A DNA stretch of 64,000 bases from Actinomadura rubrisoli. GTDB taxonomy: Bacteria > Actinomycetota > Actinomycetes > Streptosporangiales > Streptosporangiaceae. Positions 1 to 6,956 of the stretch are shown here, in pieces; positions within the stretch are counted from its first letter, which is position 1; each line of letters begins with the position of its first letter. The translations under genes were made by a program, and so were the position numbers. The notes under the pieces are model-generated. The model did no database searches. It was not told the origin of the DNA and saw nothing but the letters and a program-made list of their open reading frames with translations. The stretch covers positions 1 to 64,000 of the forward strand of contig NZ_SMKU01000001.1 in NCBI RefSeq assembly GCF_004349215.1, in the 5' to 3' direction.

Positions 1-155
1 GCCGCGCCGCGAACCTGCAGGTCAGCTGCGTCACCCAGCAGGGCATCCCGGTCAAGGTCCGCGGCGTGGTCATCTACAAGGTCGGCGACGACTTCGTCTC
101 GATCGCGAACGCGGCGCGGCGCTCCCTTCTCCCCTCTCGCGGGGGGATCGGATGA
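1..155 (+). pseudogene. Band-7/SPFH (flotillin-like) protein fragment, broken at its 3' side
   Basis: A frame open from the left edge reads a typical SPFH-domain stretch, including YKVGDDFVSIANAARR. Prohibitin/flotillin-like proteins of this family scaffold membrane microdomains. After the arginines the sequence loses family resemblance (SLLPSRGGIG) and stops at 153-155. The family normally continues with FLDQQ and a long coiled-coil, so the gene looks cut near position 120, probably by insertion or deletion at the edge of the accessory region. The 5' part lies outside the window. The family call is from motif recognition only. Confidence 0.6.
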
Positions 156-262
156 CGAGGGGTCCGGGGCGTCTGGCACCGGGTGAGACGGCCCTGCCAC
201 CGGCGCGAACATCTGTCGCAGCGGGGCGGGGCCGCCCGGACTCGGGGTCAGCTCAGCTCCGG

Positions 263-586
263 TCAGGCGGCCAGCCCGTCACCGGCCGCAGGAATCAGGG
301 CATTCAAGGTCCCCGCCGGTAGCGGCTTGCCCGGCCCAGCGGTCTCGCGGGCGACCGAGAAGCGCCACCACTCCCCACCCCGGTGCCGGGCGGCCACGAA
401 CGCGCGCACCAGCGGGACATGGTCGTGGGCGGTGTCGCGGTCCGGGAACGGGCCCAGCACCAGCGCCGATTCGGCCATCCGGGCACTGGTGCGCACCGAG
501 ACGTAAAACCCGGCCACCGGCTCGGGCCGTGCGACGGACGCGCGGTCAGCAAGGTTGGTGGGTAGTCGGGCAGGCATGCCGTTCAT
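263..586 (-). CDS. Hypothetical protein, 107 aa
   Basis: I do not recognise this family. The protein is a compact globular 107 aa without signal peptide or membrane segment. It contains repeated short beta-like stretches (GFYVSVRTSARM; WWRFSVARETAG) and a conserved-looking core, ALVLGPFPDRDTAHDHV. The ATG at 586 is preceded by GAAAGGACCCC, a usable ribosome binding site. It is the last of a run of small minus-strand genes (2724 down to 263) with the flavour of integrative-element cargo. A strong hairpin lies between it and the upstream small gene, so it may be transcribed separately. Confidence 0.55.
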   Translation of the reverse strand: MNGMPARLPTNLADRASVARPEPVAGFYVSVRTSARMAESALVLGPFPDRDTAHDHVPLVRAFVAARHRGGEWWRFSVARETAGPGKPLPAGTLNALIPAAGDGLAA

Positions 587-623
587 GGGCGAAGGGGTCC
601 TTTCGGGACGGGTCTCGCAACGC

Positions 624-663
624 CGTCAGGCCCGCCCGCCGGGGCGGCGGGGCGGGCCTGACG
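624..663 (-). terminator. Strong GC hairpin between small minus-strand genes
   Basis: The arms GTCAGGCCCGCCCGCC and GGCGGGGCGGGCCTGAC pair almost perfectly around a five-base loop. There is no T tract, as is usual in high-GC actinomycetes. The hairpin lies just downstream of the 36-aa gene ending at 703 and just upstream of the gene starting at 586, so it could terminate one or attenuate the other. Confidence 0.6.
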
Positions 664-702
664 CGTGTGCGTGCCGGGCGGTCGGGGCCGCTCCGGGGTG
701 GG

Positions 703-813
703 CTAGTTGTTGTTGCCGGTCTTGTCGCCCTTGGCGTCGTAGGCGTCCCGGACGCTCTTGGGCTCACCGTTCGGCCAGGTCGAGGACTTGCCCTGGGTGG
801 GGTTGTCGGCCAT
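703..813 (-). CDS. Small hydrophilic protein, 36 aa
   Basis: A minus-strand ATG at 813 is preceded by a very strong AGGAAGGAAGG ribosome binding site. It opens a 36-codon frame starting MADNPTQGKSSTWPNGEP and ending GDKTGNNN. The peptide is hydrophilic, has no cysteine or membrane segment, and looks intrinsically disordered. A strong hairpin follows the stop. The family is unknown to me; the ribosome binding site and codon use argue that it is expressed. Confidence 0.5.
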   Translation of the reverse strand: MADNPTQGKSSTWPNGEPKSVRDAYDAKGDKTGNNN

Positions 814-852
814 CGTTGGGGCCTTCCTTCCTGATAGGAGGGGCCCGGGACG

Positions 853-942
853 TCACTGCTTGCCGGCGTCGGCGTCCCGGGCATCGGGGGCGGGCAGGTA
901 CTCACAAGCCGCGCACGTCAGAGCGCGCCGCGCGCTCAGCAC
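853..942 (-). CDS. Possible 29-aa CxxC micro-protein, start overlapping the preceding stop
   Basis: A GTG at 942 overlaps the last codons of the upstream gene (its TGA ends at 936) and opens a 29-codon frame beginning MLSARRALTCAACEYLPAPD. One CxxC pair is present, which alone could be a half zinc site. The overlap would allow translational coupling. Evidence is limited to position, overlap and plausible composition, so this is a weak call. Confidence 0.35.
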   Translation of the reverse strand: MLSARRALTCAACEYLPAPDARDADAGKQ

Positions 943-1289
943 GCCACCGCGACCTGGACGTTCTCCTGGTAGGACTGCCGGGCCTGATGAGCGGCCCACG
1001 CCGCATCACGCACCCGCGAAAACCCGTACTCCACCCCGGCGACGACGAACTCCACCGACTGGGCATGATCGGTCTCGCCGCGGTCGAACTCGATCCCCGC
1101 GGCGGTCAGCGCGGCCACAGCCTGCTCGATCGTCTCGGCGGCCTCGGCCTCGGTACCACCCAGGGCGAAGCTCATCCGCCCAAACTCGTAGTACGGGATA
1201 TCGGGTTGGTCCTCCAGCAGGTCGGCCAGCAGCCGCAGACCGGCTATGTAACCGGCCCGCGTCCGATCACGATCGGCAACGATCACCAT
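936..1289 (-). CDS. Hypothetical protein, 117 aa
   Basis: The frame is open farther upstream, but the ATG at 1289 follows GGAAAGGAACC and begins MVIVADRDRTRAGYIAGL, so I choose it. The protein is acidic and helical (LRLLADLLEDQPDIPYY; EAAETIEQAVAALTAAG) and ends in a cysteine. There is no membrane segment. It sits in the run of small minus-strand genes with the frames at 1391-1639 and 1639-2226, resembling unnamed cargo of actinomycete integrative elements. No function can be assigned. Confidence 0.6.
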   Translation of the reverse strand: MVIVADRDRTRAGYIAGLRLLADLLEDQPDIPYYEFGRMSFALGGTEAEAAETIEQAVAALTAAGIEFDRGETDHAQSVEFVVAGVEYGFSRVRDAAWAAHQARQSYQENVQVAVAC

Positions 1290-1390
1290 GAGAGAGGTTC
1301 CTTTCCTTCGGGGGGACACGACAGACAGCGCCCTGACCTGGTCCAGGCCGGGGCGCAACAGACGACAGGGCAGGTGGTAGGGGTGGGGCG

Positions 1391-1639
1391 TCACGCCTTA
1401 CCGACGTCGCCGTCCCGGATCGGAGGCAGCTCAGAGCCCTGACCAGGAGGCGGGCCGGTCAGCACGACGTCGAGATAGCGTCGGACACCGCTACCACGCC
1501 GGTTCGAGTACGGGGCCGAGACCTCCCCGACCGCGCAACCGGAGCCGGACATCTCGGTCAGCAGGCCGGCCAGCGCGGCCACGTCGTCGGCACCGCCCAA
1601 CAGACGCACCTTCACCAGCCGCAACCGCGGGCCGCTCAC
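1391..1639 (-). CDS. Hypothetical protein, 82 aa
   Basis: I place the start at the GTG at 1639, which overlaps the TAG stop of the upstream gene (TAGTG), instead of using the longer Arg/Ala-rich extension. The protein starts MSGPRLRLVKVRLLGGADD and looks like a small alpha/beta fold: a beta strand, then an acidic helix (DDVAALAGLLTEM), then strands around VRRYLDVVLTG. The overlap suggests coupling to the 195-aa gene before it. Function unknown. Confidence 0.55.
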   Translation of the reverse strand: MSGPRLRLVKVRLLGGADDVAALAGLLTEMSGSGCAVGEVSAPYSNRRGSGVRRYLDVVLTGPPPGQGSELPPIRDGDVGKA

Positions 1640-2226
1640 TACCCGCCACCGATCGGCGTCTTGTCCAGCGCGGCCAGTACCGGCGCCAGCCGCTCGTCCA
1701 GCACCCTGATCAGCCGCTTCACCGCGCACTTGGCATCCCGCACGCTCACCTGATCGGGCGCGTCCTGCGGGAGGTACAGATCGGTGGCGGGCAGGTGGAA
1801 CAGCAGCAGCGTGCTGGACAGCATCGCGGGCTGCCGCATCACCGCGGCGTCCTCGGGGAGGTGGTAGCCGCGGACGTCCTGCCAGCTGGCGTCACGCGCC
1901 CAGTCGGCGAACCCCTGCACACCGGCGAGCGCGGCCGGCCGCGGCACCGCCACCTGCACATGCGCGATCAGCGAACCGTCACGCTCGCTGAAGGTGAAGT
2001 CCACCGACCGCACCCGCTCGGCCGTCCAGTCCAGGTACGGCGGCGCCATCGTCGGCGACGTGGCCACCTGCCACGCCGACCGGGCGAACAGCGCCGGATC
2101 CCCGGTCACCTGGTTGTCTTCCCAGTCGGCGAACAGCTTGGGATACCGGCGCAGGTACACCCCGTACCGGCTCACACCGTCCGACGCGCGCTCGCGGTCG
2201 TCGGCGTCATCGAAGCGAAACATCAT
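1639..2226 (-). CDS. Hypothetical protein, 195 aa
   Basis: The ATG at 2226 is spaced seven bases from GGAG. The protein begins MMFRFDDADDRERASDGVSR and contains an aromatic-rich middle (RRYPKLFADWEDNQVTG; PYLDWTAERVRSVDFTFSE) and a C-terminal helical part. No transmembrane or secretion signal is visible. The stop overlaps the next gene's start, so the two are probably co-translated. I do not recognise the family. The small-gene context suggests mobile-element cargo. Confidence 0.6.
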   Translation of the reverse strand: MMFRFDDADDRERASDGVSRYGVYLRRYPKLFADWEDNQVTGDPALFARSAWQVATSPTMAPPYLDWTAERVRSVDFTFSERDGSLIAHVQVAVPRPAALAGVQGFADWARDASWQDVRGYHLPEDAAVMRQPAMLSSTLLLFHLPATDLYLPQDAPDQVSVRDAKCAVKRLIRVLDERLAPVLAALDKTPIGGG

Positions 2227-2340
2227 GGGCAATCTCCGTCCTCCCCGCTCGCTCGGCGGGGACGATCACACGCGGACAGGGACAAAGCAGCGCCCCGGCC
2301 GCGAAGTCGTGGGCGGGGCGCCAGGAAGGGGGCCGCTGCC

Positions 2341-2724
2341 TCAGCAGGCGGCGGTCATCTGGGGTCGCGGCTGACATCGCCGCGCGGCGATCTGATGGAC
2401 CGCCGGTGCTATCGGTGGGGCCTGCTGATACTCATCGCGCGGGACGCGAGCGATCGCACGGGCATGAGCAGCCGCACCGGCGCGCAGTTCTTGCAGATCC
2501 TCGGGCGTGAGGTCGGCGAACACTCTCTGGTGAGAACCGGGGCACTTGGGCGACTCGGACTCATCCGGCCGAAGCGGATGGGCCTTGACCTGCCCGCGCT
2601 TCCACACCTGCCAGGTGCCGCAGTCCCCGCACACCAGCCGGGGGCTCCGGCCCGTCGACATCGAGATCTGGTCTAGAGGAATCCGGCTGGCCAGCAGAGT
2701 GCGGCGGCCGTTGTTCGAGGTCAT
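2341..2724 (-). CDS. Hypothetical protein with possible zinc-binding cysteines, 127 aa
   Basis: I choose the ATG at 2724 (MTSNNGRRTLLASRIPL) because TTGGAGAC lies just upstream. A short CGDC motif (LVCGDCGTWQVWKRG) is followed by a further cysteine (SPKCPGSHQRVF), which fits a small zinc ribbon. A predicted helix follows (LTPEDLQELRAGAAAHARA). This is the first gene of the minus-strand small-gene run and is divergent from the monooxygenase/XRE pair. Function unknown. Confidence 0.55.
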   Translation of the reverse strand: MTSNNGRRTLLASRIPLDQISMSTGRSPRLVCGDCGTWQVWKRGQVKAHPLRPDESESPKCPGSHQRVFADLTPEDLQELRAGAAAHARAIARVPRDEYQQAPPIAPAVHQIAARRCQPRPQMTAAC

Positions 2725-3108
2725 GCACGTCTCCAAGGGGAACAGACAGGACTTGCGTTCTCCGCCCGCCACGGGCACACCCGGCACAACCAGGCGGCCA
2801 TCCATGACGGACAGACAGCACACGGCCGTCTGCGGGGCGCTGCCACAACCGACGCGATCCGGGGACTGAATCGACCCGGACACCTACTGGTTCCGCGCTC
2901 GGCCACAACGCCATGTGAAGTTGTCCGGACCAGCCTGTGGCGGTCCGTACCCGTACTGGTAGTGCGAGTACCCACATCTTCAGTGCGAGTGTCGATACAA
3001 GTCAAGGGAAACCCGCAAGAAAAATGTGGGTGAGGCGACCTAGTACCTTCAGTGCGATCACGCATACGCTGAACGGGTACCGCAACTCGGCAGGTCAGGA
3101 GCAGTCCC
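2725..3108. promoter_or_regulatory. Divergent intergenic region with three AGTGCGA repeats
   Basis: This 384-bp gap separates the minus-strand small genes from the plus-strand monooxygenase/XRE operon. It holds AGTGCGAGT at 2961-2969 and again at 2982-2990, exactly 21 bp apart, and AGTGCGATC at 3051-3059. The last two are both preceded by CTTC. Repeats on one helix face, close to an XRE regulator gene, suggest operators for that regulator. No gene is seen here. Confidence 0.45.
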
Positions 3109-3453
3109 ATGACAGACGCAGGCTCAGGCTTCGCGCTGGTCGTCCGCTTCACGCTTCACCCGGACATGGCGGAGGAGTTCGACCGGCTCACGGCTCAGAC
3201 GGTCGCGCATATCCGGACAGAGGAGCCTGGAACCCTCCTCTACTCGTGCCACCGCGTTCAGGGCGCGTCAGACCAGCGGATCTTCTACGAGCTCTACCGA
3301 GATCGCGCGGCGTTCGACGCTCACGAGCGGTACGAGCACGTGCGCCAGTTCCTCGCAGCAAGGAAGCGCCTGATCAACACTGTGGAAGTCGACTTCCTTG
3401 ACTACGTCGACGGCAAGACCCCGATCCTGGACGACGGATCGTCGGATGACTGA
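3109..3453 (+). CDS. Antibiotic biosynthesis monooxygenase (ABM/YgiN-like) domain protein, 114 aa
   Basis: The protein has the size and motif pattern of single-domain ABM proteins, which are dimeric ferredoxin-like folds: a first strand (FALVVRFTLHPD), a helix with AEEFDRLTAQT, then EPGTLLYSCHRV and FYELYRDRAAFDAHERYEH. Such proteins oxidise quinol-like or aromatic substrates without a cofactor, or only bind them. The ATG at 3109 follows AGGAGCAGTCCC. The stop overlaps the start of the XRE gene by 8 bases, so the two are almost certainly one operon. The substrate cannot be told. Confidence 0.8.
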   Translation: MTDAGSGFALVVRFTLHPDMAEEFDRLTAQTVAHIRTEEPGTLLYSCHRVQGASDQRIFYELYRDRAAFDAHERYEHVRQFLAARKRLINTVEVDFLDYVDGKTPILDDGSSDD

Positions 3454-4672
3454 GACACAAGAGGTCGGCAAGCAGGTCGCGCATCACCGGAAGCGGCTGG
3501 GACTGTCTCAAGTCGAGTTCGCTGGCCTGATCGGGCGATCCGAAAGCTGGGTCTCGCAAGTCGAACGAGGGGTCAGATCCATAGACCGGCTGTCCGTCCT
3601 GCAAACGGTCGCCGATGCATTGAGCGTCTCGGTGGCGGAGTTGCGAGGCGGGACCGATGTGGAAACGCCAGCGATCGATGAACGCCCCGAGGGGTTTGAA
3701 GATCTCCGCCTTGCCCTCACTGGACATCCGGCCATCTTCGCCGTACTCGGCCATGACAATCACCAATACTCCGAGCAAGACGTTCAAGATCTGAGTGAGC
3801 GCCATGGCGGCGTCTGGGAGATGGTGCATGGCAGTCGATACACCGAACTGGCCCCAACCTTGGCTGAGCTGATCACAGATCTTGAACTCGCCGTGCGGCT
3901 TGCGGGTAGTGAAGATCTACGCCGCAAGTCACGAGAACTCCTTGCAGACACCTACCAGGCCGCTGCCGCGATGATGGCCAAGTTGTCTGAGAATGATGCG
4001 GCGTGGATTGCGGCAGACCGGGCGGCTTACCTAGCTGAGATGCTTGATTGGCCCCTCGAAACAGCTGCGAGTCTCTTTCGCATGGCTCATGTCTTCTTGA
4101 GCCTTCGCCAGACCTCACAAGCTCAAAAAGTTGCCGCCGACACGGCCCAAGCTCTCTCCCGGCGTATCGACGGTGAGCCCGAGGTTGAGGCATTGTCTCT
4201 GTACGGTGCATTTCACCTTGTATTGGCCGTGGCTCTCGCCAGGGACAATGAGCGTACTCAGGCATATGAACACCTCGAAACGGCGAGGCGTACCGCTCAG
4301 CGAATCGGGGAGGACCGCAACGACTTCGGTACCGAGTTCGGGCCTACCAACGTCGCGATTCACGCGGTATCGATTGCCGCTGAACTAGGCGACGCTGGTC
4401 ACGCCCTAGAACTGTCCCACGAGGTCGACCCCTCGAATCTGTCCGCAGAGCGACAAGCCAGGTTCGCGATCGACATAGCGTATGCCCATTCAATGCGGAG
4501 GCAGATTGGTGAGGCATTGCGCGCCCTGGAAAAGGCTGAAAATCTCACGCCGGAACAAACTAGAATGCACAGAGTCGCCCGAGACGTGGCACGCGATCTC
4601 ATCCAGCTTTCTGGCTCGCGCCCTCGCCCAGAACTACGCGATCTAGCGGAACGATTCGGTGTTCTGCCGTAA
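3446..4672 (+). CDS. XRE-family transcriptional regulator with TPR-like C-terminus, 408 aa
   Basis: The N-terminus carries a canonical Cro/C1 helix-turn-helix (residues about 5-60: LGLSQVEFAGLIGRSESWVSQVERG). The remaining roughly 340 residues are helical repeats of TPR type (for example AAYLAEMLDWPLETAASLFRM and ALRALEKAENLTPEQ). Actinomycetes have many such regulators, often paired with a small effector gene. The ATG at 3446 is used because it sits within the upstream gene's ATGACTGA overlap. Repeated AGTGCGA sites upstream of the operon are candidate operators. A hairpin follows the stop. Confidence 0.85.
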   Translation: MTETQEVGKQVAHHRKRLGLSQVEFAGLIGRSESWVSQVERGVRSIDRLSVLQTVADALSVSVAELRGGTDVETPAIDERPEGFEDLRLALTGHPAIFAVLGHDNHQYSEQDVQDLSERHGGVWEMVHGSRYTELAPTLAELITDLELAVRLAGSEDLRRKSRELLADTYQAAAAMMAKLSENDAAWIAADRAAYLAEMLDWPLETAASLFRMAHVFLSLRQTSQAQKVAADTAQALSRRIDGEPEVEALSLYGAFHLVLAVALARDNERTQAYEHLETARRTAQRIGEDRNDFGTEFGPTNVAIHAVSIAAELGDAGHALELSHEVDPSNLSAERQARFAIDIAYAHSMRRQIGEALRALEKAENLTPEQTRMHRVARDVARDLIQLSGSRPRPELRDLAERFGVLP

Positions 4673-4676
4673 CACA

Positions 4677-4712
4677 AAAGGCCACGCCGCTACAAGGAGC
4701 GGCAGGGGCCTT
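4677..4712 (+). terminator. Hairpin after the XRE gene
   Basis: AAGGCC at 4678-4683 pairs with GGCCTT at 4707-4712. An inner CCGCT/AGCGG stem encloses ACAAGG. The position just after the XRE stop at 4672 fits an intrinsic terminator of the actinomycete kind, without a U tract. Confidence 0.5.
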
Positions 4713-4842
4713 GATGTGCCATCGCCGATGGGTGGCTCACGGTTAAGACGGTGCGCACCCGCAAAAGATCCCTCGTGCAGAATCTCGACGCTGTGGAGAA
4801 GCGCAACTACTTCGCCTAGACTCAGGAATTCCTATCGTCGAG

Positions 4843-4959
4843 ATGTGGGATGTTGATTACGACCAACAAGAGCGGACCCTGCAGGCGGCGTGTGACCTCT
4901 ATGCGGGCGATCAGCACGAGTTCGCATACGAGTGGAATGAAGAGGGCATAAAGTCATGA
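4843..4959 (+). CDS. Small acidic protein upstream of the HIT gene, 38 aa
   Basis: A 38-codon frame begins MWDVDYDQQERTLQAACDLY and ends EWNEEGIKS. Its TGA overlaps the ATG of the HIT gene (ATGA), which strongly suggests translational coupling. AGGAA at 4824-4828 is somewhat distant as a ribosome binding site. The peptide is rich in Asp, Glu and aromatic residues. The overlap is the main evidence; function unknown. Confidence 0.5.
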   Translation: MWDVDYDQQERTLQAACDLYAGDQHEFAYEWNEEGIKS

Positions 4960-5444
4960 GCCACCAATGGCCTGAAGATTGGCAACAACTGACCCGAGGA
5001 ATCGGCTGCGAGATGTGCGATTCGACTCGGCCGGAGAGTGACAAATATGGCATCAGAATACGAGCTACCAAGCTTACCGATGCCGTACTACAGCGCGCGA
5101 ATATTCAGCGCGGATATACGCTGGTTATCTGGCGCGGTCGGCACGTGAATGAGCCCACGGAACTATCACACGATGAGGCTTCGGCGTATTGGGAGGATGT
5201 ACTGATAGCCGCTCGGGCCCTGATTAGGCACTACCGTCCCCTTAAGATGAACTATGAGACACTAGGGAACAGTCTCCCACATCTCCACACTCACCTTATC
5301 CCCCGCTATCCGCAGGATCCTGCACCTGGGCGCCCTTTTCCTCTGCTTCCACAGGATGGCTCAGAACCTCTTATCCCAGAAGAAGAACTACAGAAGGATG
5401 CCTCAACTCTCCGCCGTTTGCTTGGCTACGACTCCACAGAGTGA
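4956..5444 (+). CDS. HIT family nucleotide-binding protein, 162 aa
   Basis: The histidine-triad signature is present as LPHLHTHLIPRY (residues about 108-119), the HxHxH core that binds the alpha-phosphate of nucleotides. A CEMC pair near residues 18-21 resembles the zinc-site cysteines of many HIT hydrolases. The length suits single-domain Ap4A- or AMP-conjugate hydrolases. The ATG overlaps the stop of the 38-aa gene. Base composition looks a little lower in GC than the surroundings. The substrate cannot be specified. Confidence 0.85.
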   Translation: MSHQWPEDWQQLTRGIGCEMCDSTRPESDKYGIRIRATKLTDAVLQRANIQRGYTLVIWRGRHVNEPTELSHDEASAYWEDVLIAARALIRHYRPLKMNYETLGNSLPHLHTHLIPRYPQDPAPGRPFPLLPQDGSEPLIPEEELQKDASTLRRLLGYDSTE

Positions 5445-5626
5445 CACACACTTGACCTTGGTGCCTCCTGGCGACCGGCCGCGGCACGTGTTCCTGGCAC
5501 GGCAGCGAGGCCCGGCTGACACACGCCAGCTCGCTAGCCGCAGGTGCGCCGCCGCCACGGCCACAGAGGCTTCCCAACACTGCGCCATAGGAGTTCGCTT
5601 GGGAGAGCAACCTCCGGAGGCTTACC

Positions 5627-5767
5627 GTGGGAAGGGACAAGCCTGCGCAATGCGGGACCTGTAACGGGCAGGGCGGCTGGTGGGAGTTCGGCAACGGCCA
5701 GCCAGGCAAGGCCAAGCCGAAGCAGTGGATCAAATGCCGGGACTGCAACGGGAGGGGGACGAAATGA
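5627..5767 (+). CDS. CxxCxGxG zinc mini-protein, 46 aa
   Basis: A GTG at 5627 is spaced six bases from a perfect CCGGAGG site. The 46-aa product has two CxxCxGxG units (CGTCNGQG and CRDCNGRG) separated by a Trp/Gly/Lys-rich linker. This is the arrangement of one DnaJ-type zinc site, where four cysteines bind one zinc. Its TGA overlaps the ATG of the next gene, which carries the same kind of motif. Such mini-proteins occur near actinomycete phage and integrative-element genes. The exact role is unknown. Confidence 0.65.
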   Translation: MGRDKPAQCGTCNGQGGWWEFGNGQPGKAKPKQWIKCRDCNGRGTK

Positions 5768-6012
5768 GCGCCGACCCGTGGGAGGGGCCGACCTGCTCCG
5801 AGTGCAAGGGCCGGGGCGACATCGTCCTCACCCGGGGAAACCACTGGCTGAGCGTCGAATGCGCCGACTGCCACGGGACGGGCCTCGCCGACGCACCACC
5901 CCCACCACCCCGATACCGGCCGGACGGCTACCGGATCCCCGAAGACGGCGAAGAGTACGACCCCGACCTACATGGGCCGATCCCCTCGTCCCGATGGGAA
6001 CGGCCTTCGTAG
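5764..6012 (+). CDS. CxxCxGxG zinc mini-protein with proline-rich tail, 82 aa
   Basis: The ATG at 5764 overlaps the previous stop (ATGA). The product has two CxxCxGxG units (CSECKGRG near residues 12-19 and CADCHGTG near 33-40), then a proline-rich acidic tail (DAPPPPPRYRPDGYRIPEDGEEYDPD). As in its upstream twin, the four cysteines should hold one zinc as in the DnaJ cysteine-rich domain. The tandem arrangement suggests duplication or a two-subunit unit. Binding partners are unknown. Confidence 0.7.
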   Translation: MSADPWEGPTCSECKGRGDIVLTRGNHWLSVECADCHGTGLADAPPPPPRYRPDGYRIPEDGEEYDPDLHGPIPSSRWERPS

Positions 6013-6956
6013 TGAACAGGCCCGCAGACCCCCCACCGCGGGGGCAACACGGCAACGGATCCACCGTGCAGCCCGCTCCACCAGCGGCACGAGCATCCCT
6101 GGGTTGGCCGCGTTTGTCCTAGGCGCTCACGAGGGCGCCAAAGAGCGCGTCCGACAGCGCGCCGAACACCACCGCCAGCACCGCAACGACCCGCCGCCCC
6201 CCAACCAGCCCAGCCAGAGCATCACTCCGGTTTCCGGTGGGCTCCGCGGCCTCGGCCGTCGCAAGTAGTGCCGCTTCGAGGTTCGTCAGCTGGTGCGCTT
6301 CTGGAAGCTTCGAACGCTGGGAGCGTGAGTGGGAGCGGAGCACTCCCGCGAGGTGCGGTCAGAGGTGGTCAGAGTACGGGCCGCTAGGTACCCGCATCAG
6401 CCCTGACCTGGTTAAGCATCGATGACCGGCAACGTCCGGCCTTGGACGTGCCCTGTTGTGGTCAAGGTTGTCGCCCACTCATGAAGCCCGCTCCGTCGAA
6501 CCTGTGCGGACCTTCCTCACGAGGCTTCAAGGCGGCCCGAGTACCGGGCCGCACGCTCCGCCGACTCGGCGCCTGGCCCTTCGCCTCTGCTTGGGCGCCG
6601 GCTACGGGACCAGGCTGACACCGGTCGGCAGGCGCGAAGACCAGCAGAAGTCACGGGGCCGCACGAAGACGAAGACCAGTCACGGGGCCGAGCTGGCCGC
6701 GCCCGTGCTGCTGGCCGGTTCCCGACTTGCGCGGGGACCCCGCGCGGGGCCTCACGACGGGCCAATGCGGGCAGGCGGCAGCGCCAGCCCGTTCGCCGGT
6801 CCCGGCTACGAGGCCCCGCCCCACACAAGTCCGGAACCGTCCAGCTCACCGACCACGATGCTGGGCCGAATACTGTGTGATCCGCGACAATAGCCGGTAA
6901 GCTAACGAGGACTCAGAACGGCAGGGATCGAATTAATTTAAAAGAAAGTTCAAACG
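6013..6956. other. Stretch without a convincing gene
   Basis: About 0.94 kb holds no gene I can defend. A minus-strand frame at 6119-6343 (74 aa, with a hydrophobic stretch VVAVLAVVFGALSDALFGAL) has coding-like third-position GC and could be a small membrane protein, but its start is poor. Between 6630 and 6710 a short direct repeat occurs (GAAGACCAG, followed a little later by TCACGGGGCCG, twice). Just before the next gene the sequence turns AT-rich. Confidence 0.4.

Noticed and set aside
6119-6343. Minus-strand 74-aa membrane protein gene
   Set aside because: Coding-like GC pattern and one hydrophobic helix, but no adequate ribosome binding site or recognisable family. Mentioned only within the gap entry.
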